This document shows, piece after piece, positions 6,855 through 13,632 of a DNA stretch of 13,632 bases (positions within the stretch are counted from its first letter, which is position 1; each line of letters opens with the position of its first letter). A program made the position numbers and the translations under genes. The notes beneath the pieces were generated by a model. That model was not told the origin of the DNA. It did not search any database and worked only from the letters and a program-made list of their open reading frames with translations. Source of the stretch: Bacteroidota bacterium. Lineage in GTDB: Bacteria > Bacteroidota > Bacteroidia > Bacteroidales > GCA-2748055. The DNA is taken from NCBI GenBank assembly GCA_024244665.1, contig JAAEOI010000676.1, positions 1 to 13,632 of the forward strand. Reading direction: 5' to 3'.

Positions 6855-7465
6855 TGGAAAAATCGGATCGTGAATTGATCATTGAAATGGTTACCATTGC
6901 CTTTGAGCAGAATCCGCGTGCCATGGCGATCGTGAAGAAGAAGAACGCTGCAAGAAGTGTCCGCCTGATGACGGAGTATGCTTACCAGCTGGTTGAGAAA
7001 TTTGACGGCATTTACCTTTCAAAAGATAAATCCACCGTGTTATTCTACTACCAGAAGAGCCGGTACCGCCGGTCCCTGGTAGATTACGTCAGGTACGGAC
7101 AGATGTTCATGAAAGCCATCAGGCCATCGCAGCTGTACCCCACACTGAAGCGGGAAAAATTTATAGCAAACCTGAGGCTTCCATATGACGATTACATCTA
7201 CGTGTGGATACTGGGTAGTGATCAGAGCCGGACCAGTATCCGGGGACTGGCCGATATCAACCAACACCTATATGAATTATCAGAGCGATTACAGATACCC
7301 ATTTTAATAGAGACCACCCTCGAAAAGCTCCTTAAATTCTACAGGTATGGTGGGTTTGAGATATACAATGAATGGCACGATAAGGAAGCTGACATCACAG
7401 TCTGGTTCCTCCAGCGGGAACTTGACAATGTAAAGGAGGCCAGAAAGAGTAAGAAGTCTGACTAA
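6854..7465 (+). CDS. GNAT-like acyltransferase-fold protein, degenerate motif A
   Basis: A 203-residue cytoplasmic protein. The order of elements matches the GNAT fold: an N-terminal helix with FEQNP (17-21), a long helix (about 33-48), a DGIYLSKD hairpin (51-58), a strand at [10 protein letters not shown] (114-123), a helix (about 129-146), the strand PILIETT (149-155), then [16 protein letters not shown] (159-174), which is the classic GNAT 'Y...GF....' ending. The acetyl-CoA pyrophosphate loop, normally Q/RxxGxG/A, is [10 protein letters not shown] (124-133), only partly conserved, so donor binding or activity is uncertain. The start codon overlaps the phosphatase stop by one base (TAATG), indicating translational coupling. 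The 3' end overlaps the convergent leuB stop by 4 bp. The C-terminal tail (about 190-203) is rich in Lys. Fold call by pattern; substrate unknown. Confidence 0.7.
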   Translation: MEKSDRELIIEMVTIAFEQNPRAMAIVKKKNAARSVRLMTEYAYQLVEKFDGIYLSKDKSTVLFYYQKSRYRRSLVDYVRYGQMFMKAIRPSQLYPTLKREKFIANLRLPYDDYIYVWILGSDQSRTSIRGLADINQHLYELSERLQIPILIETTLEKLLKFYRYGGFEIYNEWHDKEADITVWFLQRELDNVKEARKSKKSD

Positions 7466-8517
7466 AGGTTTGCGGCCAGCCAATCGCCTACCTCTGATGT
7501 TTTATAGGTTTTCACTTCTGAAATATCTTCAGTGACAATACCCTCTGTCATGGATTTGTATACCACATCCCTGATGGCCTGTGCTTCGTCGGTAAGGTCA
7601 AGTGCCAGTTCCAGTAGCATGGCGGCCGAGAGGACTGTTGCGAGGGGATTGGCAATGTCTTTACCGGCAGCCTGCGGGTAGGAGCCGTGGATGGGTTCAA
7701 ATACTGAAGTGTGAATACCTACAGATGCGGATGGGAGGAGCCCAAGCGAGCCTGTGATTACACTGGCTTCGTCGGAGAGGATATCTCCTAACATGTTCTC
7801 GGTCACCATCACATCAAATTTCTTCGGCCACTGGATGATCTGCATGGCGGCATTGTCCACAAACATGTAGTCCACTTCGATATCGGGGTGGGTGGGTGTC
7901 ACCTCCTGGGCAATCTCTCTCCATAGCCTTGAGGTGGCCAGAACATTGGCCTTATCCACAACGGTAAGCCGTTTGTCGCGCTTGGCTGCGTATTCAAAGC
8001 CAAGCGCCAGGATGCGCTCTACCTCGGGTCTGGTATATACACAGTTGTCAAAGGCCATGTTCAGGTCCTCGGACCTTCCTTTATCACCAAAGTAGATGCC
8101 GCCTGTGAGTTCACGGATCACTACGAAATCGGCTCCCTCCACTAGCTCACGGCGAAGCGGTGACTTGTGAAGAAGTGAAGGGAAGGTGGTAACGGGACGG
8201 ATATTGGCGTAGAGCCCAAGCTTCTTCCTCATGGACAGCAACCCCTGTTCGGGCCTTACCTTTGCCTTTGGGTCGTTGTCATATTTGGGATCGCCAATGG
8301 CTCCGAACAGAACTGCATCGGAATCCATGCAGAGCTGGTGGGTCTCTTCAGGATAGGGATCACCCACCTGATCGATGGCGGTTGCACCTGTAAGCCCTTC
8401 GGTAAACACGAAGTGGTGGTTAAACTTTTTTCCGACTGCCTCCAGTACCTTGATGGCCTGGTCAACAATCTCAGGACCGATTCCGTCCCCTTTCAATACT
8501 GCAATTTTATAATCCAT
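7462..8517 (-). CDS. leuB: 3-isopropylmalate dehydrogenase
   Basis: A 351-residue enzyme that oxidatively decarboxylates 3-isopropylmalate to 2-oxoisocaproate with NAD; it also handles 3-methylmalate from the citramalate route. Landmarks: LKGDGIGPE (8-16), substrate arginines at 97 ([14 protein letters not shown]), 107 and 135 ([11 protein letters not shown], with Tyr142), Lys189 in VDKANVL, Asp221 in VDNAAM, Asp245 and Asp249 in GDILSDEAS, and the NAD-binding [10 protein letters not shown] and FEPIHGS region (256-279). I chose ATG 8517 because [12 protein letters not shown] is the standard N-terminus; an in-frame extension to 8580 would overlap the upstream gene and adds nothing conserved. 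It is the last gene of leuC-leuD-cimA-leuB, 20 nt after cimA. Its stop (TAG, 7464-7462) overlaps the stop of the convergent GNAT-like gene, leaving no room for a separate terminator. Confidence 0.97.
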   Translation of the reverse strand: MDYKIAVLKGDGIGPEIVDQAIKVLEAVGKKFNHHFVFTEGLTGATAIDQVGDPYPEETHQLCMDSDAVLFGAIGDPKYDNDPKAKVRPEQGLLSMRKKLGLYANIRPVTTFPSLLHKSPLRRELVEGADFVVIRELTGGIYFGDKGRSEDLNMAFDNCVYTRPEVERILALGFEYAAKRDKRLTVVDKANVLATSRLWREIAQEVTPTHPDIEVDYMFVDNAAMQIIQWPKKFDVMVTENMLGDILSDEASVITGSLGLLPSASVGIHTSVFEPIHGSYPQAAGKDIANPLATVLSAAMLLELALDLTDEAQAIRDVVYKSMTEGIVTEDISEVKTYKTSEVGDWLAANL

Positions 8518-8537
8518 ATCTCTATATACTTGCTTGC

Positions 8538-10055
8538 TTAATTGTACGTTTCGATTATATTTAGCATTCGCCTGGTGCACTCGATTGCAGCGACCGTCTG
8601 ATCAGAATCCAGTGAGCGGGTCTTGATGAGCTTTCCTTCATAGTTCCACATGATCATACACTCCACCAGGGCGTCGGTTTTCCCTCCCGGGGGAATGGTA
8701 ACCACGTAATCGGACAGGGTGGGATGCTTTTTACCCAGCTTATCGTAAATTTTCCAGATCGCCTTCATAAAAGCATCATACTGACCGTCGCCCGACGCAG
8801 ACTCCTCGTGAACAATGCAATCGATTTCCACGGCTACAGTAGCCACTGATCTTAGTCCGCGTGCCACTGATAACTGGAAGTTCCGGATCCTGATCTTTTC
8901 TTCCACCCGTTTGCTTCGCAACACATCCGAGATGATGTAGGGGAGGTCCTCTTTGGTAATGATCTCCTTTTTATCCCCAAGGTCAATAACCCTTTCGGTG
9001 ACCAGTTTCATGTCCTCTTTGGAGAGTTTTATCCCCAATTCCTCCAGGTTCTTCTGGATAGAGGCCTTTCCCGACATTTTCCCCAGGGCATAGGTTCTTT
9101 TCCTTCCGAATCTTTCGGGAAGCAGGTCGTTGAAGTAGAGGCTGTCTTTCTGGTCTCCGTCGGCATGGATGCCGCTGGTCTGAGTGAATACATTTTCGCC
9201 AATGAGTGGTTTGTTCAGGGGGATCCTGACACCGGAGAAGGATTCAATCATTTTACTGGCATGGTAGAGGCGGTCTTCCTGAACGTTCATCTCATATTTG
9301 AAATGATCAGTCACAACACCAATCACACTGGAGAGGGGAACGTTACCGGCCCTCTCGCCCAGTCCGTTTACAGTGGTATGTATGCCAGTGATTCCTGCTT
9401 TAATCGCCGAGAATGTGTTGGCGGTGGCCAGGTCATAATCGTTGTGTGCATGGAAATCGAAGTTCAGTTCCGGGTAGCGGGTAATCATATCCAGACAGAA
9501 ATCGTATGCCTCCTGCTGGTTCAAAATACCCAGTGTGTCGGGCAGCATAAAGCGATCGATGCTCTCATTTTTCAGTGCATCCAGAACAGTGTACATGTAT
9601 TCGGGCGAATTGCGCATGCCATTGGACCAGTCCTCGAAATAGATGTTCATGCGGATTCCCATCTCCCTGGCAAGTGCCAGGACCTTCTTCACATCTGCGA
9701 TGTGCTCTTCAGGAGTTTTCCTGAGCTGGGTCTCACAATGCTTCAGGGAGCCTTTCATGAGCAGGTTGTTCACCTTACCCCCTGCGTCCCTGATCCATTT
9801 CAGGGATATGTCGCCGTCAATGAAACCCAGGACTTCGATCCTCTCAATGTGGCCTTTCTTCCGGGCCCAGTCAAAAATCAGCTTTGCTCCCTGGTATTCG
9901 CCCTCGGAAACCCTCGCCGAGGCAACTTCAATACGATCCACATTCAGGTCCTCCAGCAGGAGTTTTGCGATGCTGAGTTTTTCAGTTGCCGTAAAGGATA
10001 CGCCGGAGGTCTGCTCGCCATCCCTCAGGGTGGTATCCATGATGGTAATTTTCAT
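8538..10055 (-). CDS. cimA: (R)-citramalate synthase (LeuA/CimA family)
   Basis: A 505-residue acetyl-CoA-dependent acyltransferase: HMGL-like TIM barrel (about 3-270), linker, and C-terminal LeuA-type dimerisation/regulatory domain (about 375-503). Catalytic and metal residues: Arg11-Asp12 in LRDGEQT, His202 and His204 in FHAHND, Asn238 in GLGERAGN, and Thr174 in PDTLG. Several blocks match, from memory, the characterised citramalate synthase of Leptospira interrogans: [23 protein letters not shown] (37-50), NLLMKGS (97-103), [13 protein letters not shown] (139-151), [13 protein letters not shown] (314-326), [12 protein letters not shown] (454-465). LeuA proteins usually have GEQSPG instead. 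The reaction is pyruvate + acetyl-CoA to citramalate, the first step of the threonine-independent isoleucine route, with feedback through the C-terminal domain. It sits between leuD and leuB, whose products complete that route. A 2-isopropylmalate synthase is the alternative. Confidence 0.8.
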   Translation of the reverse strand: MKITIMDTTLRDGEQTSGVSFTATEKLSIAKLLLEDLNVDRIEVASARVSEGEYQGAKLIFDWARKKGHIERIEVLGFIDGDISLKWIRDAGGKVNNLLMKGSLKHCETQLRKTPEEHIADVKKVLALAREMGIRMNIYFEDWSNGMRNSPEYMYTVLDALKNESIDRFMLPDTLGILNQQEAYDFCLDMITRYPELNFDFHAHNDYDLATANTFSAIKAGITGIHTTVNGLGERAGNVPLSSVIGVVTDHFKYEMNVQEDRLYHASKMIESFSGVRIPLNKPLIGENVFTQTSGIHADGDQKDSLYFNDLLPERFGRKRTYALGKMSGKASIQKNLEELGIKLSKEDMKLVTERVIDLGDKKEIITKEDLPYIISDVLRSKRVEEKIRIRNFQLSVARGLRSVATVAVEIDCIVHEESASGDGQYDAFMKAIWKIYDKLGKKHPTLSDYVVTIPPGGKTDALVECMIMWNYEGKLIKTRSLDSDQTVAAIECTRRMLNIIETYN

Positions 10056-10067
10056 GATGCTGCGGAT

Positions 10068-10661
10068 TTAGAATCGGGTTTGCTCAAAATCAGCTACCTT
10101 TTCTTTGATACTCAACAGGTAGTCGATGTCATCATACCCGTTAAGGAGGCACTTTTTCTTGTAGGGATTGATGTCGAATGATTCCGATTCGCCTGTAGCC
10201 TCAATCGTAATTTTCTGGTTTACAAGGTCCACCCTGAGGGTGGTGGAGGGGTCACTGTCGACGGAACTGAAGATTTTTGCCAGGAAACCGTCGGATACCT
10301 GTACCGGCAGCAATCCGTTGTTCAGCGCATTGTTCTTGAAAATATCTGCAAAAAAGCTCGATACCACCACCTTGAATCCGTAGTCGTGGATGGCCCAGGC
10401 TGCGTGTTCACGGCTCGATCCGCTTCCGAAGTTTTTACCGCCGACAAGGATGCTTCCTTTGTATTCCGGGTTGTTCAGAACGAATTCAGGCTTGGCTTCA
10501 TCGCTTTTATCAAATCGCCAGTCGCGGAACAGGTTCTCGCCAAATCCCTCCCGTGTGGTGGACTTGAGGAAGCGGGCGGGAATGATCTGATCAGTATCGA
10601 CGTTTTCGATGGGAAGCGGAACAGCGGCTGACTCTATGGTGGTGAATTTATCTATTGACAT
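10068..10661 (-). CDS. leuD: Isopropylmalate isomerase, small subunit
   Basis: A 197-residue swivelling-domain subunit that pairs with LeuC to isomerise 2- to 3-isopropylmalate, and citramalate to 3-methylmalate. Family landmarks: [19 protein letters not shown] (16-34), [12 protein letters not shown] (39-50), [18 protein letters not shown] (74-91), [19 protein letters not shown] (100-118) and the C-terminal [10 protein letters not shown] (174-183). Length and end points match the usual LeuD, so it is complete. It lies 34 nt after leuC and 12 nt before cimA on the same strand, consistent with one transcript. Confidence 0.97.
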   Translation of the reverse strand: MSIDKFTTIESAAVPLPIENVDTDQIIPARFLKSTTREGFGENLFRDWRFDKSDEAKPEFVLNNPEYKGSILVGGKNFGSGSSREHAAWAIHDYGFKVVVSSFFADIFKNNALNNGLLPVQVSDGFLAKIFSSVDSDPSTTLRVDLVNQKITIEATGESESFDINPYKKKCLLNGYDDIDYLLSIKEKVADFEQTRF

Positions 10662-10695
10662 GTTGAAACTCTTTTGATGTTAATTCATAAACCGG

Positions 10696-12096
10696 TTAAA
10701 GCATTGTTCTGGGATCGGTAACCACTCCCTTAACAGCCGCTGCTGCCGCGGCAAGCGGACTGGCGAGCATGGTGCGTGCACCGGGGCCCTGGCGACCTTC
10801 AAAGTTCCTGTTGGAAGTGGCAACTGCCAGTTTACCTTCTGGTATCTTATCGTCGTTCATGGCCAGGCATGCAGAACAACCAGGCTGCCTCAGCTTGAAT
10901 CCGGCCTCTTCAAGAATCTCTGTGATCCCTTCCTCATTGGCCTGTTTCTCCACCTGCTTCGATCCGGGGACGATCCAGGCCGTAATATGTTCTGCCTTTT
11001 GCCTTCCCTTCACGAATTCTGCCACCTCGCGAAGATCTTCAATTCTTCCATTGGTGCAGCTTCCCACGAAAACGTAGTCCACGCCTGTTCCGGCGATAGC
11101 TGCTCCTGCCTCGAAACCCATATATGCGAGAGACTTTTTATATGAATCCTGTGTGCTAAGGTCGATCTCCTCTACAGCAGGTATGTGAGCGTTTATTTTC
11201 GCTCCCATCCCAGGGTTGGTCCCATAAGTAATCATAGGTTCGATATCTGCGGCATCGAATATCAGTTCTTTATCAAAAACAGCTTCGTTGTCACTTTTCA
11301 GCTCCTTCCACTCTTCAAGTTTCCTGTCAAATTCGGCTCCTGAAGGCGCAAATTCTCGTCCCCTGACATATTCAAAAGTGGTCTGGTCAGGTGCAATGAG
11401 CCCGCCACGGGCTCCGCTCTCAATGCTCATGTTGCAGACGGTCATCCGTCCTTCCATGGAGAGGCTACGGATGACTGATCCGGCAAATTCGATAAAGTAA
11501 CCGGTACCTCCACTGGCTGAAATTTTTGCGATGATGTAGAGGATCACATCTTTTGCAGTGACGCCCATTTCAAGCTCACCGTCGACGGTAATCCGCATCC
11601 TTTTTGGCTTGGGCTGGAGGATGCACTGAGTCGCCAGGACCATCTCCACCTCGGAGGTCCCGATTCCGAATGCCACGCTGCCAAAAGCACCATGAGTGGA
11701 AGTGTGGCTGTCGCCGCATACCATGGTCATCCCTGGCTGGGTGATCCCCAGTTCCGGTCCGATTACGTGAACGATCCCCTGGTAGGGGTGGTTCAGCCCG
11801 TAAAGGGTGACGCCGTGTTTTTTACAATTCTCTGTGAGTTTATCCACCTGGAAACGGGATAGTTCATCCTTGATAGCCAGGTGCTGATCTACAGTGGGTA
11901 CATTGTGGTCTGGAGTGGCAACGGTATTCTGCGGACGAAATACCTTAATTCCCCTCTGGTCAATCCCGGCAAATGCCTGCGGGCTGGTCACTTCATGGAC
12001 CAGGTGTTTGTCGATATAGAGTACTGAAGGTCCCCCTTTAATCTCGTCTACCACATGGGCATCCCATATCTTGTCAAATAGTGTCTTTCCGGCCAA
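10696..12096 (-). CDS. leuC: Isopropylmalate isomerase, large [4Fe-4S] subunit
   Basis: A 466-residue aconitase-superfamily subunit. The three iron-sulfur cysteines are present: Cys347 in GSCTNGR, Cys407 and Cys410 in [10 protein letters not shown]. Other family signatures: [12 protein letters not shown] (5-16), [13 protein letters not shown] (127-139), GIGTSEVE (144-151), [10 protein letters not shown] (289-298) and the C-terminal [12 protein letters not shown] (428-439). The start is unusual: in-frame upstream codons run only four codons back to a stop, with no ATG or GTG, so the protein must start at TTG 12096-12094. This gives [11 protein letters not shown], the expected N-terminus. An out-of-frame ATG lies 5 nt upstream beside a TTTT run; one extra T would place it in frame, so an indel or base-calling error is possible. 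First gene of leuC-leuD-cimA-leuB, behind a candidate operator region. Confidence 0.96.
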   Translation of the reverse strand: MAGKTLFDKIWDAHVVDEIKGGPSVLYIDKHLVHEVTSPQAFAGIDQRGIKVFRPQNTVATPDHNVPTVDQHLAIKDELSRFQVDKLTENCKKHGVTLYGLNHPYQGIVHVIGPELGITQPGMTMVCGDSHTSTHGAFGSVAFGIGTSEVEMVLATQCILQPKPKRMRITVDGELEMGVTAKDVILYIIAKISASGGTGYFIEFAGSVIRSLSMEGRMTVCNMSIESGARGGLIAPDQTTFEYVRGREFAPSGAEFDRKLEEWKELKSDNEAVFDKELIFDAADIEPMITYGTNPGMGAKINAHIPAVEEIDLSTQDSYKKSLAYMGFEAGAAIAGTGVDYVFVGSCTNGRIEDLREVAEFVKGRQKAEHITAWIVPGSKQVEKQANEEGITEILEEAGFKLRQPGCSACLAMNDDKIPEGKLAVATSNRNFEGRQGPGARTMLASPLAAAAAAVKGVVTDPRTML

Positions 12097-12121
12097 AACA
12101 TTTTGCTTTTAAGGTAAGCCG

Positions 12122-12129
12122 CAAATGTA
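12122..12129 (-). promoter_or_regulatory. Putative -7 element of the leuC operon
   Basis: On the minus strand, TACATTTG is an exact match to TAnnTTTG. It lies 25 nt before the TTG start of leuC. No good TTTG was found at the -33 distance. It overlaps by 4 nt one of three TTGTTACA boxes, as a repressor site would. Confidence 0.5.
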
Positions 12130-12212
12130 ACAAACTTCTGCAACACTTTGATCAGGAAATAGGGCCTGAACCTGTTAAATTGTTACAATTTTCGGTTCGC
12201 AGTGTAACAATT
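12126..12212. promoter_or_regulatory. Candidate operator: three TTGTTACA boxes upstream of leuC
   Basis: The 8-mer TTGTTACA occurs three times in the divergent region: minus strand at 12133-12126, plus strand at 12180-12187, minus strand at 12210-12203. The middle box is the core of a 15-bp palindrome with 7-bp arms and an odd centre (12177-12191, AAATTGT T ACAATTT). Middle and distal boxes together form a perfect 10-bp inverted repeat (12178-12187 and 12203-12212) around a 15-bp spacer. No T-run follows, and both flanking genes start here, so a terminator is unlikely. Best read as binding sites for an unknown regulator of leuC, of the divergent gene, or of both. Confidence 0.6.
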
Positions 12213-12281
12213 GGAAGTGAACCCTATTGCATTGGCGAGACATCAAGGGTAGTTGCCGGTCAGTAATTCTTGAATATTTCA

Positions 12282-12289
12282 TATATTTA
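12282..12289 (+). promoter_or_regulatory. Weak -7 candidate for the second CotH-like gene
   Basis: TATATTTA matches TAnnTTTG except the last base and lies 22 nt before the ATG at 12312. No TTTG is found at the expected -33 spacing, so this is only a candidate. Confidence 0.3.
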
Positions 12290-12311
12290 AGGACAGACAA
12301 CTACCTGTCTC

Positions 12312-13367
12312 ATGAACCGTATACTCATGATTCTCCTGCTTGGGTTTTTGTGCCCGGCGCTCATCTTCTCCCAGGATGAACCTGAACAGGGAGCACTTGG
12401 TGATACCATCATTACCGATGTGGATCTGTTCGAAGGCGCAGATCCTCTTGAGATTACCCTCACATTCGATCTGAAGAGGTACCAGCGCGAAAAATATAAG
12501 GAGGACTACCTTCCGGTTAATCTGTTCTTGCATATAAACGACAGCCTGGATATAGAGAAGAGTGTGCGGATTAAGTCCAGGGGTGCTTTCAGACAAAGCC
12601 ACTGCTATTTTGCCCCTTTCTGGTTAAATATAAGGAAGGCCGGTGTGACAAATATTCATCTTCAGGATGTTAAAAGGATGAAAGTGGTGACCCATTGCAG
12701 GAGTACTTCCTCTTACCAGGATTATGTTTTGATGGAGTACCTGGCCTACAGGATCTATAATATTCTATCACCGGTCAGTTTCAGGGTCCGGCTTATCCGT
12801 ATGAAATATGTGGATACGGGCCGGAAGAATAAGGTCACGGAGGGCTGGGCCTTTATGATTGAACCGGAGGAGATGCTGGCTGAAAGGCACGATGCTCAGG
12901 TGGTCAAAAGAGATAAGCTGGGTATGGTGCTTATGAAGCGTGAGGAGATGCTCCGGGTTGCACTGTTCCAGTACCTGATAGGAAATGCAGATTATTCAGT
13001 GGCCGGAAGGCATAACCTGAAAGTGCTGGGATTGCCCGGGTTTGGAACAGAGGGTTATACACCTGTTCCCTACGATTTTGACTACTCAGGTATGGTTAAC
13101 GCTAACTATGCAGTGCCGGGCGAGAACCTGGGGATCAGGTCTGTCACTGAACGATACTATCTTGGACCGTGCAGGGAGGAGCTTGAGTTCATGGCTGGCA
13201 TCGGGTACATGGAAGAGCACAGGGAGGAGATCGTTGAACTGCTGCACTCTTTCCCTTTCCTGGACGGAAAAGTAAAGAACAGGATGATTGCTTATATTGA
13301 AGGGTATTACGTATCCGCTTCTGCTCCCAAGTTTACTGATATGGAGCTCAAGCCGACCTGTCGTTAG
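12312..13367 (+). CDS. Exported conserved protein with CotH-kinase-like motifs (copy 2)
   Basis: A 351-residue paralogue of the protein at 4633-5691, collinear over the whole length with an offset of one residue. It has a signal peptide (1-20, ending LIFS before QDEP). Shared blocks: RGAFRQSHC (90-98), APFWLNI (101-107), RMKVVTHCR (122-130), DYVLMEYLAYRIYN (137-150), KYVDTGRKNK (165-174), GNADYSVAGRHN (224-235) and PYDFDYSG (253-260). Asp227, Asn235, Asp255 and Asp257 are the candidate catalytic and metal residues if the CotH-like reading is right. The mature protein has exactly four cysteines (98, 129, 287, 350), all conserved in copy 1, suggesting two disulfides outside the cytoplasm. Both copies end in TCR. 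It is divergent from leuC across a 215-bp region; no functional link to leucine synthesis is evident. Function unknown. Confidence 0.82.
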   Translation: MNRILMILLLGFLCPALIFSQDEPEQGALGDTIITDVDLFEGADPLEITLTFDLKRYQREKYKEDYLPVNLFLHINDSLDIEKSVRIKSRGAFRQSHCYFAPFWLNIRKAGVTNIHLQDVKRMKVVTHCRSTSSYQDYVLMEYLAYRIYNILSPVSFRVRLIRMKYVDTGRKNKVTEGWAFMIEPEEMLAERHDAQVVKRDKLGMVLMKREEMLRVALFQYLIGNADYSVAGRHNLKVLGLPGFGTEGYTPVPYDFDYSGMVNANYAVPGENLGIRSVTERYYLGPCREELEFMAGIGYMEEHREEIVELLHSFPFLDGKVKNRMIAYIEGYYVSASAPKFTDMELKPTCR

Positions 13368-13370
13368 TTT

Positions 13371-13383
13371 CTGCCGCCGGCAG
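13371..13383. terminator. Short GC-rich hairpin between convergent genes
   Basis: CTGCC (13371-13375) and GGCAG (13379-13383) form a 5-bp stem with a 3-nt loop in the 17-nt gap between two convergent stop codons. There is no T-run on either side, so it is at best a weak bidirectional terminator. Confidence 0.3.
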
Positions 13384-13384
13384 C

Positions 13385-13632
13385 CTATTCCTGGAAATGG
13401 TTGTTTTCCGGGTCAATGATATGGACTTTGATCACTACCCTTCCCTTAATGGTATCGATATTGCCTATCTGGATTTTCGTGATCCCTGTAATCCCAAAGC
13501 GATTTCTCAGGTCCGATTCAAGCTCATCCCGCTTTGCTTCGGCCAGCAGGTCGAGCCGGTCGTAGCTTATGTTTTTGGTGATTCCCCGCTTGCGGAACAG
13601 GATGAAATCAGCTACTCCAATGGTGATGACAA
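13385..13632 (-). CDS. C-terminus of a DUF4956-like protein (runs off right edge)
   Basis: An open minus-strand frame of 81 codons enters from the right edge and stops at TAG (13387-13385). The visible part starts with a hydrophobic stretch (VITIGVADFILF) followed by RKRG. It continues with ISYDRLDLL, then an acidic/basic helix ending LESDLRNRFG, then ITKIQIGNID and a strand VVIKVHIID. This order (membrane segment, short tether, 'dL..R.Gi....ig.iD....... ikv') is what I know of the C-terminus of DUF4956 membrane proteins, often found beside polyphosphate VTC-type or CotH-type genes. The assignment rests on pattern alone. It is convergent with the second CotH-like gene, 17 nt apart. Confidence 0.6.
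   Translation of the reverse strand, partial: VITIGVADFILFRKRGITKNISYDRLDLLAEAKRDELESDLRNRFGITGITKIQIGNIDTIKGRVVIKVHIIDPENNHFQE

Noticed and set aside
8518..8580. In-frame N-terminal extension of leuB by 21 codons
   Set aside because: The extension overlaps the end of cimA, and the standard LeuB N-terminus begins at the ATG at 8517.
9165..10181. Long open frame of 338 codons on the plus strand
   Set aside because: It lies wholly antisense to cimA and the end of leuD, both with clear family motifs. Its translation shows no recognisable domain and reflects codon bias of the real genes.
10227..10250. LeuD segment DPSTTLRV with a perfect inverted repeat (CCACCC TGA GGGTGG, 10229-10243), resembling a palindromic repeat element that inserts in bacterial proteins
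   Set aside because: From memory of other Bacteroidota LeuD proteins, the region aligns without an insertion (they have a DP.T.....L segment at the same place), so the resemblance is probably chance.
12178..12212. Inverted repeat as an intrinsic terminator
   Set aside because: Both flanking genes start, not end, at this region, the loop is 15 nt, the stem is AT-rich, and no T-run follows on either strand.

Overview
The window looks like chromosomal DNA of a Bacteroidota (Bacteroidales-like) organism. The support is: Sec signal peptides ending in -AQ, a DUF5683-type membrane protein, an FN3-type lipoprotein domain, a 3-keto-disaccharide hydrolase (DUF1080), promoter-like -7 elements of the TAnnTTTG type, weak Shine-Dalgarno sequences, and leu enzymes that resemble those of Bacteroides. 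Coding density is high, no gap without a gene exceeds 300 bases, and no rRNA, tRNA, IS element or CRISPR array was seen.

Layout. (1) Positions 1-2467, minus strand: a compact three-gene unit encoding an exported DUF5683/beta-sandwich membrane protein, an exported caspase-fold protease with intact His/Cys dyad, and a lipoprotein-like FN3 protein running off the left edge. The last two genes overlap as GTGA. (2) 2525-4537, minus: a sugar phosphate isomerase/epimerase-type TIM barrel and an exported DUF1080 protein. They are separated by a striking array of 23 heptanucleotide units that fills almost the whole intergenic gap. (3) 4633-7465, plus: an exported protein of unknown function with CotH-kinase-like signature motifs, an exported PhoA-family alkaline phosphatase, and a small GNAT-like protein translationally coupled to the phosphatase (TAATG). 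(4) 7462-12096, minus: leuC-leuD-cimA-leuB, with gaps of 12-34 nt. The acyltransferase gene looks much more like a citramalate synthase than a LeuA, so the operon probably makes 2-oxobutyrate (isoleucine) from pyruvate; its LeuCDB can also serve leucine if a leuA exists elsewhere. (5) 12312-13367, plus: a full-length paralogue of the unknown protein of region 3, divergent from leuC. The 215-bp divergent region holds three copies of TTGTTACA, one overlapping the putative leuC -7 element. (6) 13385-end, minus: the C-terminus of a DUF4956-like protein.

The least explained parts are the duplicated CotH-like family (one copy next to a phosphatase), the secreted caspase unit, the heptamer array and the putative leu operator. 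All functional links between neighbours are inference from gene order.
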